From NCBI GenBank assembly GCA_022605405.1, contig JABYQQ010000024.1, forward strand, positions 558,001-622,000: DNA of 64,000 nucleotides, given 5' to 3'. The notes under the pieces were generated by a model. It made no database searches. It saw only the letters and a list, made by a program, of their open reading frames with translations, and was not told the origin of the DNA. Below are positions 39,701-49,860 of this stretch, one piece after another. The stretch comes from Earliella scabrosa. Taxonomy: Eukaryota; Basidiomycota; Agaricomycetes; Polyporales; Polyporaceae. Position numbers and translations under genes: made by a program. Each line of letters begins with the position of its first letter. The first letter of the stretch is position 1.

Positions 39701-41255
39701 GCCCGGCTGCCCAAAAGGCGCTGGAAGACCTGACACCGAAAAAGCACCCGGGCCGGGTGAGGGCCTGGAGGAAGATGGCTGAAGATGCCGCCCGAGACAG
39801 ACGGAACCGCATAGAAGTTATGGATGTGTACGAAGTTGAAGCGTCCAAGAGTGAGTATCGTCCTGCATTGATCGATGCAGAACGGAACGTTGATGCATGT
39901 GTTAGTGCCCACTCGGGCCGAGATTCAGCTGGAACTCACTAAAGCGGAGAACACTGGGGCTCGTAATCTTCGGGGCGTAGCGGCGTGGGTTGCGTCGGGA
40001 CTGAAACTTGAAGAGCAAAGGTAGGGCCTGAGTGTCTACGAAGAATAGAAACTAACGCTGGTTGTAGATTGGTTGTTGCCGCCAAGGCGCGATCAGTTAC
40101 CATCCATGCCCCAGTGGAAGAGAAGTTGGCCCTCGAGCAGATGCGATCAAAACTGCTCGATGACATGGCCAGGTTCCATAAGATGGCGGACAAGCACGTT
40201 CCGAGAGCCGTCCTGCGAGCAGCACTCCAAATCCAGCCTTTGCGAGGTGAAGTCGGGCGCGCATGGGACTCCATTGATGAGTCGCCCGAAGATGAACAGG
40301 ACGTCCGGGACGATGACGAAGGGCCGGGCGAAGCTGACACCGACGACGAAACGGGCTCAGAGGAAGGCGATGCGACATCCCCGGGCCACACCGCCGAGGC
40401 GGCGGGCGAAGAGGACGCCGAAGACTATCCCCTGCCCGGGCGAGTGGTTCCTCCAGAGCAACTGCCCATCGCTCTTCCTTCGACTCTAGGTATGAACGTC
40501 TGTGTGACACACAATCTGCTTGCGCTTGTGCGGGCAGAGAGACGCTTGCGCGTGGGTCAAATGAATGATGCCCTGCACCGTGTGCGGCTGGGCGTGGGGT
40601 ACAAGTCCGTCTTGTATCGAACATCCGTGCGGAAAGCCTCGTCACACCGCCAAAAGCTCCGTAGCTTTGATGAAGTTCACTTGGCTGATGCGGAGGTGCT
40701 GTCAAATGCCCGAGTCTACACAGAGGCTCGAACGTCACTTCTGCGCTTGTACCGGGCAGACGACGCCGCGGACGCCCAAGCGCTGGAGGGATTGGCCAAG
40801 TATCAGGTCCTGGAGAAGGCCGACCTCAAAGCAAACACCGCCCTCGTGGAGCAAGCTGTTCGCGGAGTCAGTCAAAAGCATCTGCCCTGGTTTTGGAGCA
40901 TCGACGTGGATGGTAACTCCAAAGGTGATGGGTGGACAGCAGAAAGTGCGTATGGCTTCAAATAGGGGACAATGACGCTGAGAGTTTGATAGTGGCACGC
41001 GTTTTTTGGCTTCGGGCGCACGCTCGCTTGTCTCGCGTGGAGGAGGAGACGGTGCTGGTGGGGGACGAAATGGAGAGAACACTGGAGACGTACGGGGTAA
41101 AAAAGAGGAAGTGGGCGAGGAGAACGGAAGGAGAACGGCACCGGGCTTGGGCTTTCCGGCAGAGGTCCCTCTGGAACAAGCTACTGGATCATTCGGAGAA
41201 GGAGTTCACTCAGATTCGGATTAAGTATGCCACTCCCGCGCTTTCATTGTTTTGA
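36770..41255 (+). CDS. KDZ-family transposase with CxC2-like cysteine cluster
   Basis: Start MSRARPKVYDLYGQ. A basic/Ser-rich head is followed by a CxC2-type cluster: CSCGSTPSWRCLDC, CWRCCKSLHADHPFHR, WLRQVGVEISLGHHGKPCP (about 37170-37375). An acidic Ser-rich linker (37780-38150) precedes the core: ASVIMDGNFSAQH (first Asp, about 38815-38855), GFFFPHSVVDFQKGE, VLYDIYCFYGVHLLKRF (second Asp, about 39285-39335), IDQFHVHGHQKQCYARYSP (about 39380-39440) and ETLWININQVSDSTRGMTSA (Glu, about 39480-39545). A long, partly acidic C-terminal region ends with HRAWAFRQRSLWNKLLDHSE and a stop at 41253-41255. Unlike the KDZ gene at 3110-8457 it has no Ulp1 domain. Several introns of about 50-60 bp were inferred. 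No disabling change was noticed. Product: nuclear DDE transposase expected to act on the 44-bp ends. Confidence 0.85.
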
Positions 41256-41687
41256 TATGAGCATACGGACGCCTCTGTTAAAACGGAGAACGTATTACAT
41301 ATGTGACGCGACGGCCCGCGAGAACAGAGACACGGACAGAACAGGCTAGCAGGTAGACAGCATAGCCCACAAGGGGAGCAATGCCGTGCCACAGCGTCCG
41401 AGCAACCCAAAATACGCATGCGGAGAAACAGTGCTTTGTCTAGAATAGAATCACGTCAAAACAGGCTCGCCCATGCACAGTGACTGGAGCAGGTCCCCGT
41501 TGGCGGCCAAAACGAGATCGCCCGGGAGCAGTGCCTAGGGCAGCGGGCGACTGTGACCCGAGAGGAGCTCGCCCGGGCGCAGTGCTTCGCCCGAAGGGCA
41601 GCGGGCGGCAAACGGAACGGGCCGGGAACTATAAGTACCATGCACGACGTGCGCTGACGGCATGCTTCGCACGTACTTCCTTCGACA
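41256..41687. other. Spacer between KDZ transposase and gene D2
   Basis: Contains repeated gcccgggcgc/gcccgggagc words near 41519-41600 and the promoter of D2. A possible TATA-like ctataagt lies at about 41630. No additional gene is seen. Confidence 0.4.
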
Positions 41688-42381
41688 ATGTCCACAACCC
41701 CACCGGCGCCCCCATCTCCAACATTTCCTAGTCCCACCAACCCCCAGCAAATTCATGCTGCAGCCCGGCTTGAGTTGGAGCTGATCGCGTGGCGAATTTC
41801 GCAAGCGATCATGCACTATCCTGACCGCCCGAGCGCCCTCTGCTCGGCCCGGTTCGCTCATGGGATTGCCCGAGAGCTGGTGGGTACTATGTTCGGCCTG
41901 TGACCGTACGCTGACTTTGTGCAGTGGGGGGCAATCAGCGCAATGGGCATCGCCAGCAGCGTCGAAGAGATTCTGCCGAATCAGCAAGACCATAGTGGGC
42001 TGCCTGCGCTCATCAAGGCCGTACTGCAGGAGGCGCAGTGGGAGGGGATGCGGATCAATGTGTCGATGGAGCGCCTGAGCTTCGATGCCCTCGAGCCTCT
42101 GCTGTTTACTATGCGAGACTTCTCCGACAGCCACTTGGTGGGGGGCAAATGGTGGACGTGGCCCGAGGTATCAAACGCGGAGATGCCATACTGGTGGAAT
42201 GCTCCAAATGAGCTTGTGGTGCGTATGTACACAACACCCGGGACATCGTGGACTGACGTTGAAAATACAGCCGCGCCCGATGGAGAATCATCTATCCGAG
42301 ATCGGCGGCATGGACGGGCACGTATACGTCATTCGAGAGGCGGCCCGAGCGCACATCAACAGGCCTCTTGGGGAGAGCTAG
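41688..42381 (+). CDS. KDZ companion protein D2 (uncharacterised, three exons)
   Basis: Predicted exons are 41688-41879, 41925-42218 and 42271-42381, all phase 0, about 198 residues. It starts MSTTPPAPPSP, then ELIAWRISQAIMHYPDRP and FAHGIARELV; exon 2 opens WGAISAMGIAS and has GGKWWTWPEV and YWWNAPNELVV; exon 3 opens PRPMENHLSEIGG. Gene D1 at 2260-3042 shows the same WRIS.AI, HGI.REL, W.AI.AMG, WW..P..WW.P pattern and identical intron positions with similar donors, so the two are clearly related. Beyond those landmarks they are strongly diverged. No known domain. Its place directly downstream of the transposase on the same strand suggests co-mobilised accessory function. Confidence 0.72.
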
Positions 42382-42739
42382 AGTAGATGTAATGTTGTAA
42401 CGTGGGCGCGTTGTATACATAACCGAGTCTCGATCGGGCCACGTATCAGAGGCTAATACATGGCTCGATCGAATGGCAGAGCCGGGCACACTGGGAGGCC
42501 GATCGGGCCGTAACATCGATGGGGCTGAAAGGCGCATGGGGAGGAGCAGATCGAGAGCGATTTGCGATCGAGGAGCGGGAGTGGTTTGCCGGGCGGGAGC
42601 AATGTAGGATGAGGTTTGCTTGCTGAGCTACGTACGTCCGCCTGAGTGGGGTGTTGAGTTATAGCAAAGACGATCGCAGTGCATCAGATGCACACAGGTA
42701 GAGATGCACACAGGTAGATGCTCAACGCGACCCGATATG
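42382..42739. repeat. KDZ element 2 right subterminal region rich in cgatcg
   Basis: No gene. CGATCG cores recur (near 42430, 42464, 42501, 42567 and 42671), as at the left end. A short direct repeat, cacacaggtagagatgcacacaggtaga, lies near 42690-42720. Confidence 0.6.
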
Positions 42740-42933
42740 TAACGCCCACACGCACGGGCGGATTGTTCAACGAGAGCCGATATGCTATGGATTGGATCGG
42801 GCGGAAACGGCGGGCACTGGCGCCATCGGATCGAGCCAGATGGCCGTGAACAGATGGAAATGGATCGGACAGCGTACGCGTTGGCCCAACAGCGGCAGGA
42901 GCACTAGAAAGCTACGCACTCTGATCAGTAATG
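42740..42933. repeat. 243-bp subterminal repeat, copy 1 (partial)
   Basis: Matches 49524-49711 nearly base for base (acgcccacacgcacgggcgg ... gcactctgatcagtaatg). Its last five bases, TAATG (42929-42933), are the copia target duplication. Confidence 0.85.
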
Positions 42934-43513
42934 TGTTGAACTTAGGGTTATCCGGCACTGTCCGGACCGATATGTCCCCATATGGACTTGTGGCTATGCG
43001 TTCACATGACGCACAGCATGGGCTATGCTTCTTCGTTACTATATATAGATAACTCTGCATCTGTACGATAGTTCTTTCTTTCCGGACTTTACCTCTACGT
43101 ACCAGTGCGTTCTACGATGTTCCGGATAGTTCCAGACCTTATGTCTGACTCAGACTTGGTGCTCATCCTCGTGTCATACTGACTCATCCTCGCACCATAG
43201 CCTCGTATGCCTCTTACTCATCGTCTTGTGGCTAACATGTGACTGCTTTCTACGCTTACTCAGCTACCTTCCCTCCCTCTATATAAGCAGCTCACATTTC
43301 GCCTCTGCTCTTCAGTCGTTCGCTCACTGACTGAAGAGTAAGTCTCCTACATACATATGCCTTCTACTTACTTACTGACTAAGTACTTGTAGTCTCTCTC
43401 TGTTCGACTTACAGGTACTTATCTATGCAATATAGTCGTTCGCTCACTGACTGAAGATCTCTCTCTGTTCGACTTACAGTCGGCTCCCAGCCTTCCAGGT
43501 CTGAAGTTCATCA
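42934..43513 (+). repeat. Copia 5' LTR
   Basis: 580 bp. TATA box tatataag at 43280-43287. Downstream, tcgttcgctcactgactgaaga and tctctctctgttcgacttacag each occur twice. gaagagtaagt resembles a splice donor and gacttacag an acceptor, so the transcript leader may be spliced. Confidence 0.95.
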
Positions 43514-43533
43514 GGTTATGAGCCCTGCGCTCT
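43514..43533 (+). other. Copia primer-binding site (half-tRNA-Met type)
   Basis: GGTTATGAGCCCTGCGCTCT begins directly at the LTR end. Its complement contains ctcataa, a tRNA anticodon loop with CAU, which fits priming by an internally cleaved initiator tRNA-Met fragment as in Drosophila copia. Confidence 0.65.
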
Positions 43534-44035
43534 GACCGGTTGCTACTTCGTCGACATCTTCGTGCGCACACCTCTCTCTTCGTCGACTCTCTGCCCGTGC
43601 TCCCTCCATCTTTCCTCACCTCTTGACTGTGCCCGCCGACACTGCTGCCAGGGGGACATTCCTGCGCTCGTGACGCAGCCCTGAGCGCTTTTGTTTAGTT
43701 GTCGCGTAGCTAAGTACTGTTGTACAGCCTGTTGTGCTCTCGAGGCATTTGGGCTTTCAGGTATCCCTCTGCCAGGCCACGCATTTGCGCCCGCCAGCAG
43801 TTGTATCCGGGGTGCTTATCACCTTTGGAGACGGAGGACAACCGTGTGGACCCTCCTTACCGTACCCTTTGCTCTCGTATAGCTACTATAGTCTTTCTGG
43901 GCACAGTTGGCAACTTCTATCCAGATTGTTGGGATCTCCAGCTTCCTGACTTTCTTGGCTCGCCTCAATAGGTGTTCCCCATCTACCGTTTCGCACGTGG
44001 CATCGTCAATCATCGCACCCTTCTAGACCACAGTT
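43534..44035 (+). other. Copia leader
   Basis: About 500 bp between the primer site and the long frame. No ATG-initiated frame connects directly to gag-pol. Short frames are present in all phases, and a spliced leader is possible. Confidence 0.4.
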
Positions 44036-47000
44036 TTGGAGCCGACACCAGCATCTCCTCCCTCTGAGGCGGAAGTCGAGGATCTGATTGACTCCCAGTC
44101 GTCGTCTGACTCCTCTGACTACAAACCCACCGTCGACTCTTGTCAGGAACTTCCACACGTTCTCGACGAGGAATACCCTGCCGATTCTCATCTCCATCCG
44201 GAGGACGGCTTCTGGTACAACTGTCACCGGAGTCCTTGTCCTCATCGGTACAACGGGGTTCCCGTTCAACCCAAAGATTATCCTGACACATTCAAGTGGG
44301 CTTTCCCCTCTCCTGACCAAGAGGATTTCCTTGCTGGAGTCAACACTGCCCTTCCAGTCGCATCAGACACACCCTATACCACTCCTCTTCCTTTCATCGT
44401 CCTAATCCCTCCTACTCCGGAGGTTATCCCTGAGCCATTCGAGACTCTCCCTCCTCCTCTCGTCGAGTTACCTCCTCCTATCGCAACACCGCTTCCGCCG
44501 GTCACACCGGTAACAACATCTATAGACTTCTCGGAGGACTATCTCGACTCATCGCACTTTCTCTTATCAATCATGGGAGACGTCAAGCTTGACTCTATCC
44601 CTTCCCTTTCGTCGGCGAACCAGTATACCGACTGGTCTGCCAAGATGAAGGGCTACTTCATCTTCATGGGCTGTTGGGACGTCGTCAACGGCAAGACCAA
44701 ACGTCCGACTGCTGCTGACAAGCAGGAGTCCTGGGACAAGCTAGACGGGCAGGCTCGCGGCATGATGTACATGCGGGTCGCTCAGAGCTTCCATTACATC
44801 CTCGATGCGGAAATTCTCGACACCGTTACAACCAGTGGGTCCTCTACCACTACATCTCGGGAACAGACCGCAGCGGACATGTGGAAGTCCCTGAAGGACA
44901 AGTTTGGCACGCCGAACAGCGCTCATGTCTGGGGACAGTTCGAGACCCTTGTGGCTGAACCTCGGATGAACGAGCAGAAGCCCCTCCAGGATCAGATGAT
45001 GCGTATTGTCAACCGCATGGATGACATCACCAAGAACAAGGTGACACTCTCTGCCCAGATGAAGGCCCTCCTCCTTCTGTCGAAGATTCCGGAGTCCTAT
45101 CGGTCTATGATCTCTGCGCTCATGGCGACCATCGACGTCGACAAGGTCACCGTCGAGGACATCATGTCCAAGACCTTGGCCGAGGAGTCGCTGCGCAAGG
45201 CCGGACAATCCGCGAACCGGGTCTCGCAGACCAAGCCTAAGCCTAAGGGTCCTTGCTCTCACTGCGGTGGCTCTAATCATCATGAGTCTAACTGCTGGAA
45301 CAAGCATCCCGAGAAGAAGCCCAAGGGCAAAGGCAAGGGAAAGGGAAAGGCGAAGGACAAGGATAAGGACAAGGACAAAGGGAATAACAAGGACAATCAG
45401 CCCCATGCGCATACCGTCGTCGAGTCTCAGTCTGTAAATGTAGTCGCGTCGTCTAACATTGTTGGTTCTTTCTACCCCGAGGCCCTTGTTGCCTCTAGTG
45501 AGAACTGGACTGCATGGCTGATGGACTCAGGTGCCTCTCAACACATCACGGGTGACCTAAGTGACTTCTCCGAGTATCAACCGTTTGATACGCCCATCAG
45601 CTTCAATACTGCTGATGCGAGCAACATGATCCTTGCTCTCGGGAAGGGCACGGTCCGTGGTAACACTTGGGTTGATGGTGACAAAGTTCCGATCGCGCTC
45701 ACCCATGTGTACTACATCCCGAAGTTGAGGGGTCGTATCTTCTCGACAGGCACCATTGAGCGCAACGGGTACTCCCTTGTCCAAGGAGATGGGAAGATGT
45801 GCATCTTTGACAAGCTGCCGGAAGGCGCTGTCAAATTTGGTTCGACGATTCGGATCAAGGGTCGCAAGATCCTTGAAGCGGAGTACAACGTCCTGAGCAA
45901 TATCTACTGGGCGAAGCTCGAACTTCACAATGGCCAGCGTGTTCATCTTAACGTCAGCCGTTTTCGGACCTTGCATCGCCGCTTTGGTCATCTCGGCAAG
46001 GACGCGCTGCGCCATCTCCCGAAGAACGTCCGAGGGGTTGATTCTGTTGATTCCCCTGAAGACGAAGATGAACCGTGTGAGGGATGTGCCTGGGGCAAAT
46101 CCACTCGTCTCCCCTTCCCACCTTCTGATAAGCGTGCTACGGAACCACTCGAGCTCGTTCACACCGATCTTGATGGCCCGATGCGCACACAAGCTATCGG
46201 AGGTTACAAGTATTTCGCCGGTTTCATTGATGACTACTCCGGACTCGCCCGTGCTTACTACCTTAAGTCGAAGTCGGATGCGTTCCAAGCGTTCCTCGAC
46301 TACAAGGCGTGGGCTGAGACCCAGACCGGTCGAAAGATCAAGAAGGTCCGCTCGGACCGAGGGGGAGAATACACTTCTACCGAGTTCTCTGAGCTTCTTC
46401 GTTCACACGGGATCGAGCACCAGAAGACTATGCCTGGCTCTCCGCAGCAGAATGGACGCGCTGAGCGCTGGAACCGTACTATCGTTGAAAAAGCCATGGC
46501 CATGCTCCATCAGGCAGGTCTTAGTCACGGTTTTTGGCAACTCGCCGTTGATGCAGCCGTTCATATCTACAATCGTCAACCGATGCGTCGACACAAATGG
46601 CAATGCCCCATCACCAAGTGGGACGGAACCGTTCCAGACGTCTCCTACTTCCGAGTGTTTGGGTGCAAAGCCTTTGTACACGTGCAGAAGGCAAAGCGCG
46701 AAGGGAAACTCGACAAGAAGGCTGTCGAGATGATCTTCGTGGGGTATGAGTCTGGTTCCAAGGGGTATAAGTTTTGGAATCCAGCCAACCGCTCTATCGT
46801 AGTGTCTCGCGATGTGACATTCGATGAAGAGTCTTTCCCTGCTCGTAAACTCCCCGGCAATCATCCTGTTACCCCGGATGACCATCCGTTCCCAGATGAT
46901 CAGTCTGATAAGGCCTCCGAAGCCGATGTCGACGGTCATGAGGACGACCTCCATCCCGAGATTGTTCCTGAACTCCCAGATCTACCACCTGACCCTCCAG

Positions 47001-48877
47001 CGGATGCTCAGCCACCTCCTGCTGAAGCGCCTCCTCCAGCCGACGCCCCTGCTCCTCCGCCGCCGCAACCGCCTCAACCGCCTGCTGTACCACCGCCTAA
47101 GCCTGCTCACAAGCGAGGACGTCACCCTCCAGTGGGAGAACAACCTCCCAGCCTTGCACGTGACAGACCACGGCGTGAGAACGCGGGTAAACGGTCCGAG
47201 TCGAAGACTCGTGATAACGTATACGGCAACGAGCCACCGGCTAAAGTCGATGCCCGGACTGATCCGGATGGCACGCAGCGAGAGGACCAAGCGCTTCTCA
47301 TGTTTCTCATGGCGTCTCAGTACAAAACTGGCATTCCGAACTCCCACAAGGAAGCCATGAAGTCGCCTGAAGCTGAGAAATGGCGCGATGCGGAGAAAGC
47401 GGAGTATGACTCGTTGCTCGAGAATAAGACTTGGGTCCTTGTCCCTCGTCCGAAAGATCGGCACGTGGTCTCTAACCGCTGGGTCTATGACATCAAGCAC
47501 GATGGGCGGTACAAAGCTCGTCTAGTCGCTAAGGGTTTCACTCAGGTGTGGGGCGAGGACTATCACGAGACCTTCTCCCCCGTGGCGCGGTTCGAGTCTA
47601 TCCGGTACCTTCTCGCGCATGCAGCGCTTGAGGACTGGGACATCGAGTCAATGGATGTCAAGACCGCGTTCCTTAACGGCGATCTGGATGAGGAGATCTA
47701 CATGGAACAGCCGGAAGGTTGGATCGTTCCTGGCAAGGAGGATCACGTGTGTCTGCTGAAAAAGGCAATCTACGGTCTTAAGCAGGCATCCCGTCAGTGG
47801 AACGTGAAAATCCACCAGTCGCTTATTAGCCTGGGATTCAAACGGACCTATTCCGATGCCGGGATCTATGTATATCGGCGACAAGGGGGGGATCACGTCA
47901 CTATCGTCGTTCTTTATGTCGACGATCTACTTCTCCTCGGCGATCAGCCTGGCCACTTACAGCACGTGAAGCGTTCGCTTTCTAAGCAGTACAAAATGAC
48001 GGACTTGGGACCAGTTCAGCGTTTCCTTGGTCTTCGCATCACTCGTGACCGTGCTACGCGGATCATCGAGATCGACCAGGAAGAGTACATCCAGTCCGTT
48101 CTCGAGCGCTTTCACATGGCCGACTGTAAGCCGTCGCGTACCCCTCTCCCTGCTGGTGCTGTTCTAGAGTCATCTGAGCACACCGCCACCGATGCGTCGC
48201 GTCAGCGCTATCAGAGCTTGATTGGCAGTCTTCTGTACGCCATGCTCGGTACGCGGCCCGACATAGCCTTTGCTGTCACGCGGCTTTCGAAGTTCAATGC
48301 CAATCCCTCAGATGCGCATCTTCACTATGCCAAGTATGTCCTCCGGTATCTTCAGGGTACTAAGGCGTACCGGCTGCGCTACCAGGGAGCGTCTAATGAC
48401 GGTCTGATTTCGTACTCCGATTCGGACTGGGCTGAAGACCGTGATGATCGGCACTCTACCTCTGGCTTCATCTTTCTGATGGCAGGTGCTGCTATATCGT
48501 GGGCATCGAGGCGTCAGCCTACCATTTCGCTTTCCTCGACCGAAGCGGAGTATAAAGCGGCCTCTGACACTTGTCGTCAATTGGTGTGGCTGAGGACGTT
48601 CGGTGAAGAACTCGGCGATGACATGTCTCGACCAACTCCCATGTGTCTTGACAATCAGGGGTCTATCTTCCTGTCCGTCAATCCCGTGATCGACCGCCGG
48701 ACCAAGCACATCGAGGTTAGATACCACTTCATCCGAGAGCAGGTGGAGTTGGGATCGACCGAGATCTTCTATGTAGCGACTGCGGATCAACTCGCCGACG
48801 CTCTGACTAAGAATGTGCCTTTGGCAATTCAGTCGAAGTTCGTCCAAGAGATTGGTCTTGCTTATGTCACATCTTGA
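44036..48877 (+). CDS. Copia gag-pol polyprotein
   Basis: An uninterrupted frame of about 1,613 codons. It opens without an ATG; the first in-frame ATG is at 44573 (MGDVKLDSIPS, like usual copia gag starts). The preceding 179 codons are Pro- and acid-rich with FWYNCHRSPCPHRYNG, so an upstream spliced exon may supply the start. Domains: gag with a CCHC knuckle CSHCGGSNHHESNC (about 45254-45295), protease MDSGASQHITGD (about 45523), integrase finger HRRFGHLG...CEGCAWGK (45974-46100), integrase core with VHTDLDGP, DDYSG and SPQQNGRAERWN, a Pro-rich spacer (about 46970-47110), reverse transcriptase with ARLVAKGFTQ and YVDDLLLLGD (about 47915), and RNase H with SYSDSDWAEDRDD and SLSSTEAEYKAAS. Stop at 48875-48877. 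No broken motif seen. Confidence 0.95.
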   Translation: MEPTPASPPSEAEVEDLIDSQSSSDSSDYKPTVDSCQELPHVLDEEYPADSHLHPEDGFWYNCHRSPCPHRYNGVPVQPKDYPDTFKWAFPSPDQEDFLAGVNTALPVASDTPYTTPLPFIVLIPPTPEVIPEPFETLPPPLVELPPPIATPLPPVTPVTTSIDFSEDYLDSSHFLLSIMGDVKLDSIPSLSSANQYTDWSAKMKGYFIFMGCWDVVNGKTKRPTAADKQESWDKLDGQARGMMYMRVAQSFHYILDAEILDTVTTSGSSTTTSREQTAADMWKSLKDKFGTPNSAHVWGQFETLVAEPRMNEQKPLQDQMMRIVNRMDDITKNKVTLSAQMKALLLLSKIPESYRSMISALMATIDVDKVTVEDIMSKTLAEESLRKAGQSANRVSQTKPKPKGPCSHCGGSNHHESNCWNKHPEKKPKGKGKGKGKAKDKDKDKDKGNNKDNQPHAHTVVESQSVNVVASSNIVGSFYPEALVASSENWTAWLMDSGASQHITGDLSDFSEYQPFDTPISFNTADASNMILALGKGTVRGNTWVDGDKVPIALTHVYYIPKLRGRIFSTGTIERNGYSLVQGDGKMCIFDKLPEGAVKFGSTIRIKGRKILEAEYNVLSNIYWAKLELHNGQRVHLNVSRFRTLHRRFGHLGKDALRHLPKNVRGVDSVDSPEDEDEPCEGCAWGKSTRLPFPPSDKRATEPLELVHTDLDGPMRTQAIGGYKYFAGFIDDYSGLARAYYLKSKSDAFQAFLDYKAWAETQTGRKIKKVRSDRGGEYTSTEFSELLRSHGIEHQKTMPGSPQQNGRAERWNRTIVEKAMAMLHQAGLSHGFWQLAVDAAVHIYNRQPMRRHKWQCPITKWDGTVPDVSYFRVFGCKAFVHVQKAKREGKLDKKAVEMIFVGYESGSKGYKFWNPANRSIVVSRDVTFDEESFPARKLPGNHPVTPDDHPFPDDQSDKASEADVDGHEDDLHPEIVPELPDLPPDPPADAQPPPAEAPPPADAPAPPPPQPPQPPAVPPPKPAHKRGRHPPVGEQPPSLARDRPRRENAGKRSESKTRDNVYGNEPPAKVDARTDPDGTQREDQALLMFLMASQYKTGIPNSHKEAMKSPEAEKWRDAEKAEYDSLLENKTWVLVPRPKDRHVVSNRWVYDIKHDGRYKARLVAKGFTQVWGEDYHETFSPVARFESIRYLLAHAALEDWDIESMDVKTAFLNGDLDEEIYMEQPEGWIVPGKEDHVCLLKKAIYGLKQASRQWNVKIHQSLISLGFKRTYSDAGIYVYRRQGGDHVTIVVLYVDDLLLLGDQPGHLQHVKRSLSKQYKMTDLGPVQRFLGLRITRDRATRIIEIDQEEYIQSVLERFHMADCKPSRTPLPAGAVLESSEHTATDASRQRYQSLIGSLLYAMLGTRPDIAFAVTRLSKFNANPSDAHLHYAKYVLRYLQGTKAYRLRYQGASNDGLISYSDSDWAEDRDDRHSTSGFIFLMAGAAISWASRRQPTISLSSTEAEYKAASDTCRQLVWLRTFGEELGDDMSRPTPMCLDNQGSIFLSVNPVIDRRTKHIEVRYHFIREQVELGSTEIFYVATADQLADALTKNVPLAIQSKFVQEIGLAYVTS

Positions 48878-48888
48878 ACGAGTGGGAG
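48878..48888 (+). other. Copia polypurine tract
   Basis: acgagtgggag directly before the 3' LTR start TGTTGAAC; the purine run is the expected plus-strand primer. Confidence 0.7.
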
Positions 48889-49468
48889 TGTTGAACTTAG
48901 GGTTATCCGGCACTGTCCGGACCGATATGTCCCCATATGGACTTGTGGCTATGCGTTCACATGACGCACAGCATGGGCTATGCTTCTTCGTTACTATATA
49001 TAGATAACTCTGCATCTGTACGATAGTTCTTTCTTTCCGGACTTTACCTCTACGTACCAGTGCGTTCTACGATGTTCCGGATAGTTCCAGACCTTATGTC
49101 TGACTCAGACTTGGTGCTCATCCTCGTGTCATACTGACTCATCCTCGCACCATAGCCTCGTATGCCTCTTACTCATCGTCTTGTGGCTAACATGTGACTG
49201 CTTTCTACGCTTACTCAGCTACCTTCCCTCCCTCTATATAAGCAGCTCACATTTCGCCTCTGCTCTTCAGTCGTTCGCTCACTGACTGAAGAGTAAGTCT
49301 CCTACATACATATGCCTTCTACTTACTTACTGACTAAGTACTTGTAGTCTCTCTCTGTTCGACTTACAGGTACTTATCTATGCAATATAGTCGTTCGCTC
49401 ACTGACTGAAGATCTCTCTCTGTTCGACTTACAGTCGGCTCCCAGCCTTCCAGGTCTGAAGTTCATCA
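48889..49468 (+). repeat. Copia 3' LTR
   Basis: 580 bp, same as 42934-43513, with the TATA box at 49235-49242. Confidence 0.95.
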
Positions 49469-49860
49469 TAATGTCGATCGTACGCTGTGCGTGGACATGT
49501 GCCCAGGTGATTCAATCCAAATGTACGCCCACACGCACGGGCGGATCGTTCAACGAGAGCCGATATGCTATGGATTGGATCGGGCGGAAACGGCGGGCAC
49601 TGGCGCCATCGGATCGAGCCAGATGGCCGTGAACAGATGGAAATGGATCGGACAGCGTACGCGTTGGCCCAACAGCGGCAGGAGCACTAGAAAGCTACGC
49701 ACTCTGATCAGTAATGTCGATCGTACGCTGTGCGTGGACATGTGCCCAGGTGATTCGATCCAAATGTACGCCCACACGCACGGGCGGATCGTTCAACGAG
49801 AGCCGATATGCCATGGATTGGATCGGACTGGAACGTAGTGAACGTGCTCCATCGGATCGA
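49469..49860. repeat. 243-bp subterminal repeat, copies 2 and 3 (copy 3 partial)
   Basis: Copy 2 runs from 49469 to 49711 and copy 3 from 49712 to about 49860, where similarity fades after ggattggatcgg. Each contains tcgatcgtacg, gattggatcggg, catcggatcgagcc and atggatcggac. With the partial copy at 42740 this makes about 2.5 units split by copia. Open frames across it are incidental. Confidence 0.85.

Larger units (their letters stand above)
42934..49468 (+). mobile_element. Ty1/copia retrotransposon, full length and apparently intact
   Basis: A 6,535-bp element. Two 580-bp LTRs (42934-43513 and 48889-49468), identical by eye, begin TGTTGAACTTAGGG and end GAAGTTCATCA. The target duplication is TAATG at 42929-42933 and 49469-49473. 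A long uninterrupted gag-pol frame contains all domains in copia order (integrase before reverse transcriptase). Identical LTRs and an open frame mark a very recent, possibly active insertion. It landed precisely at the junction between two copies of the 243-bp repeat. Confidence 0.96.
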
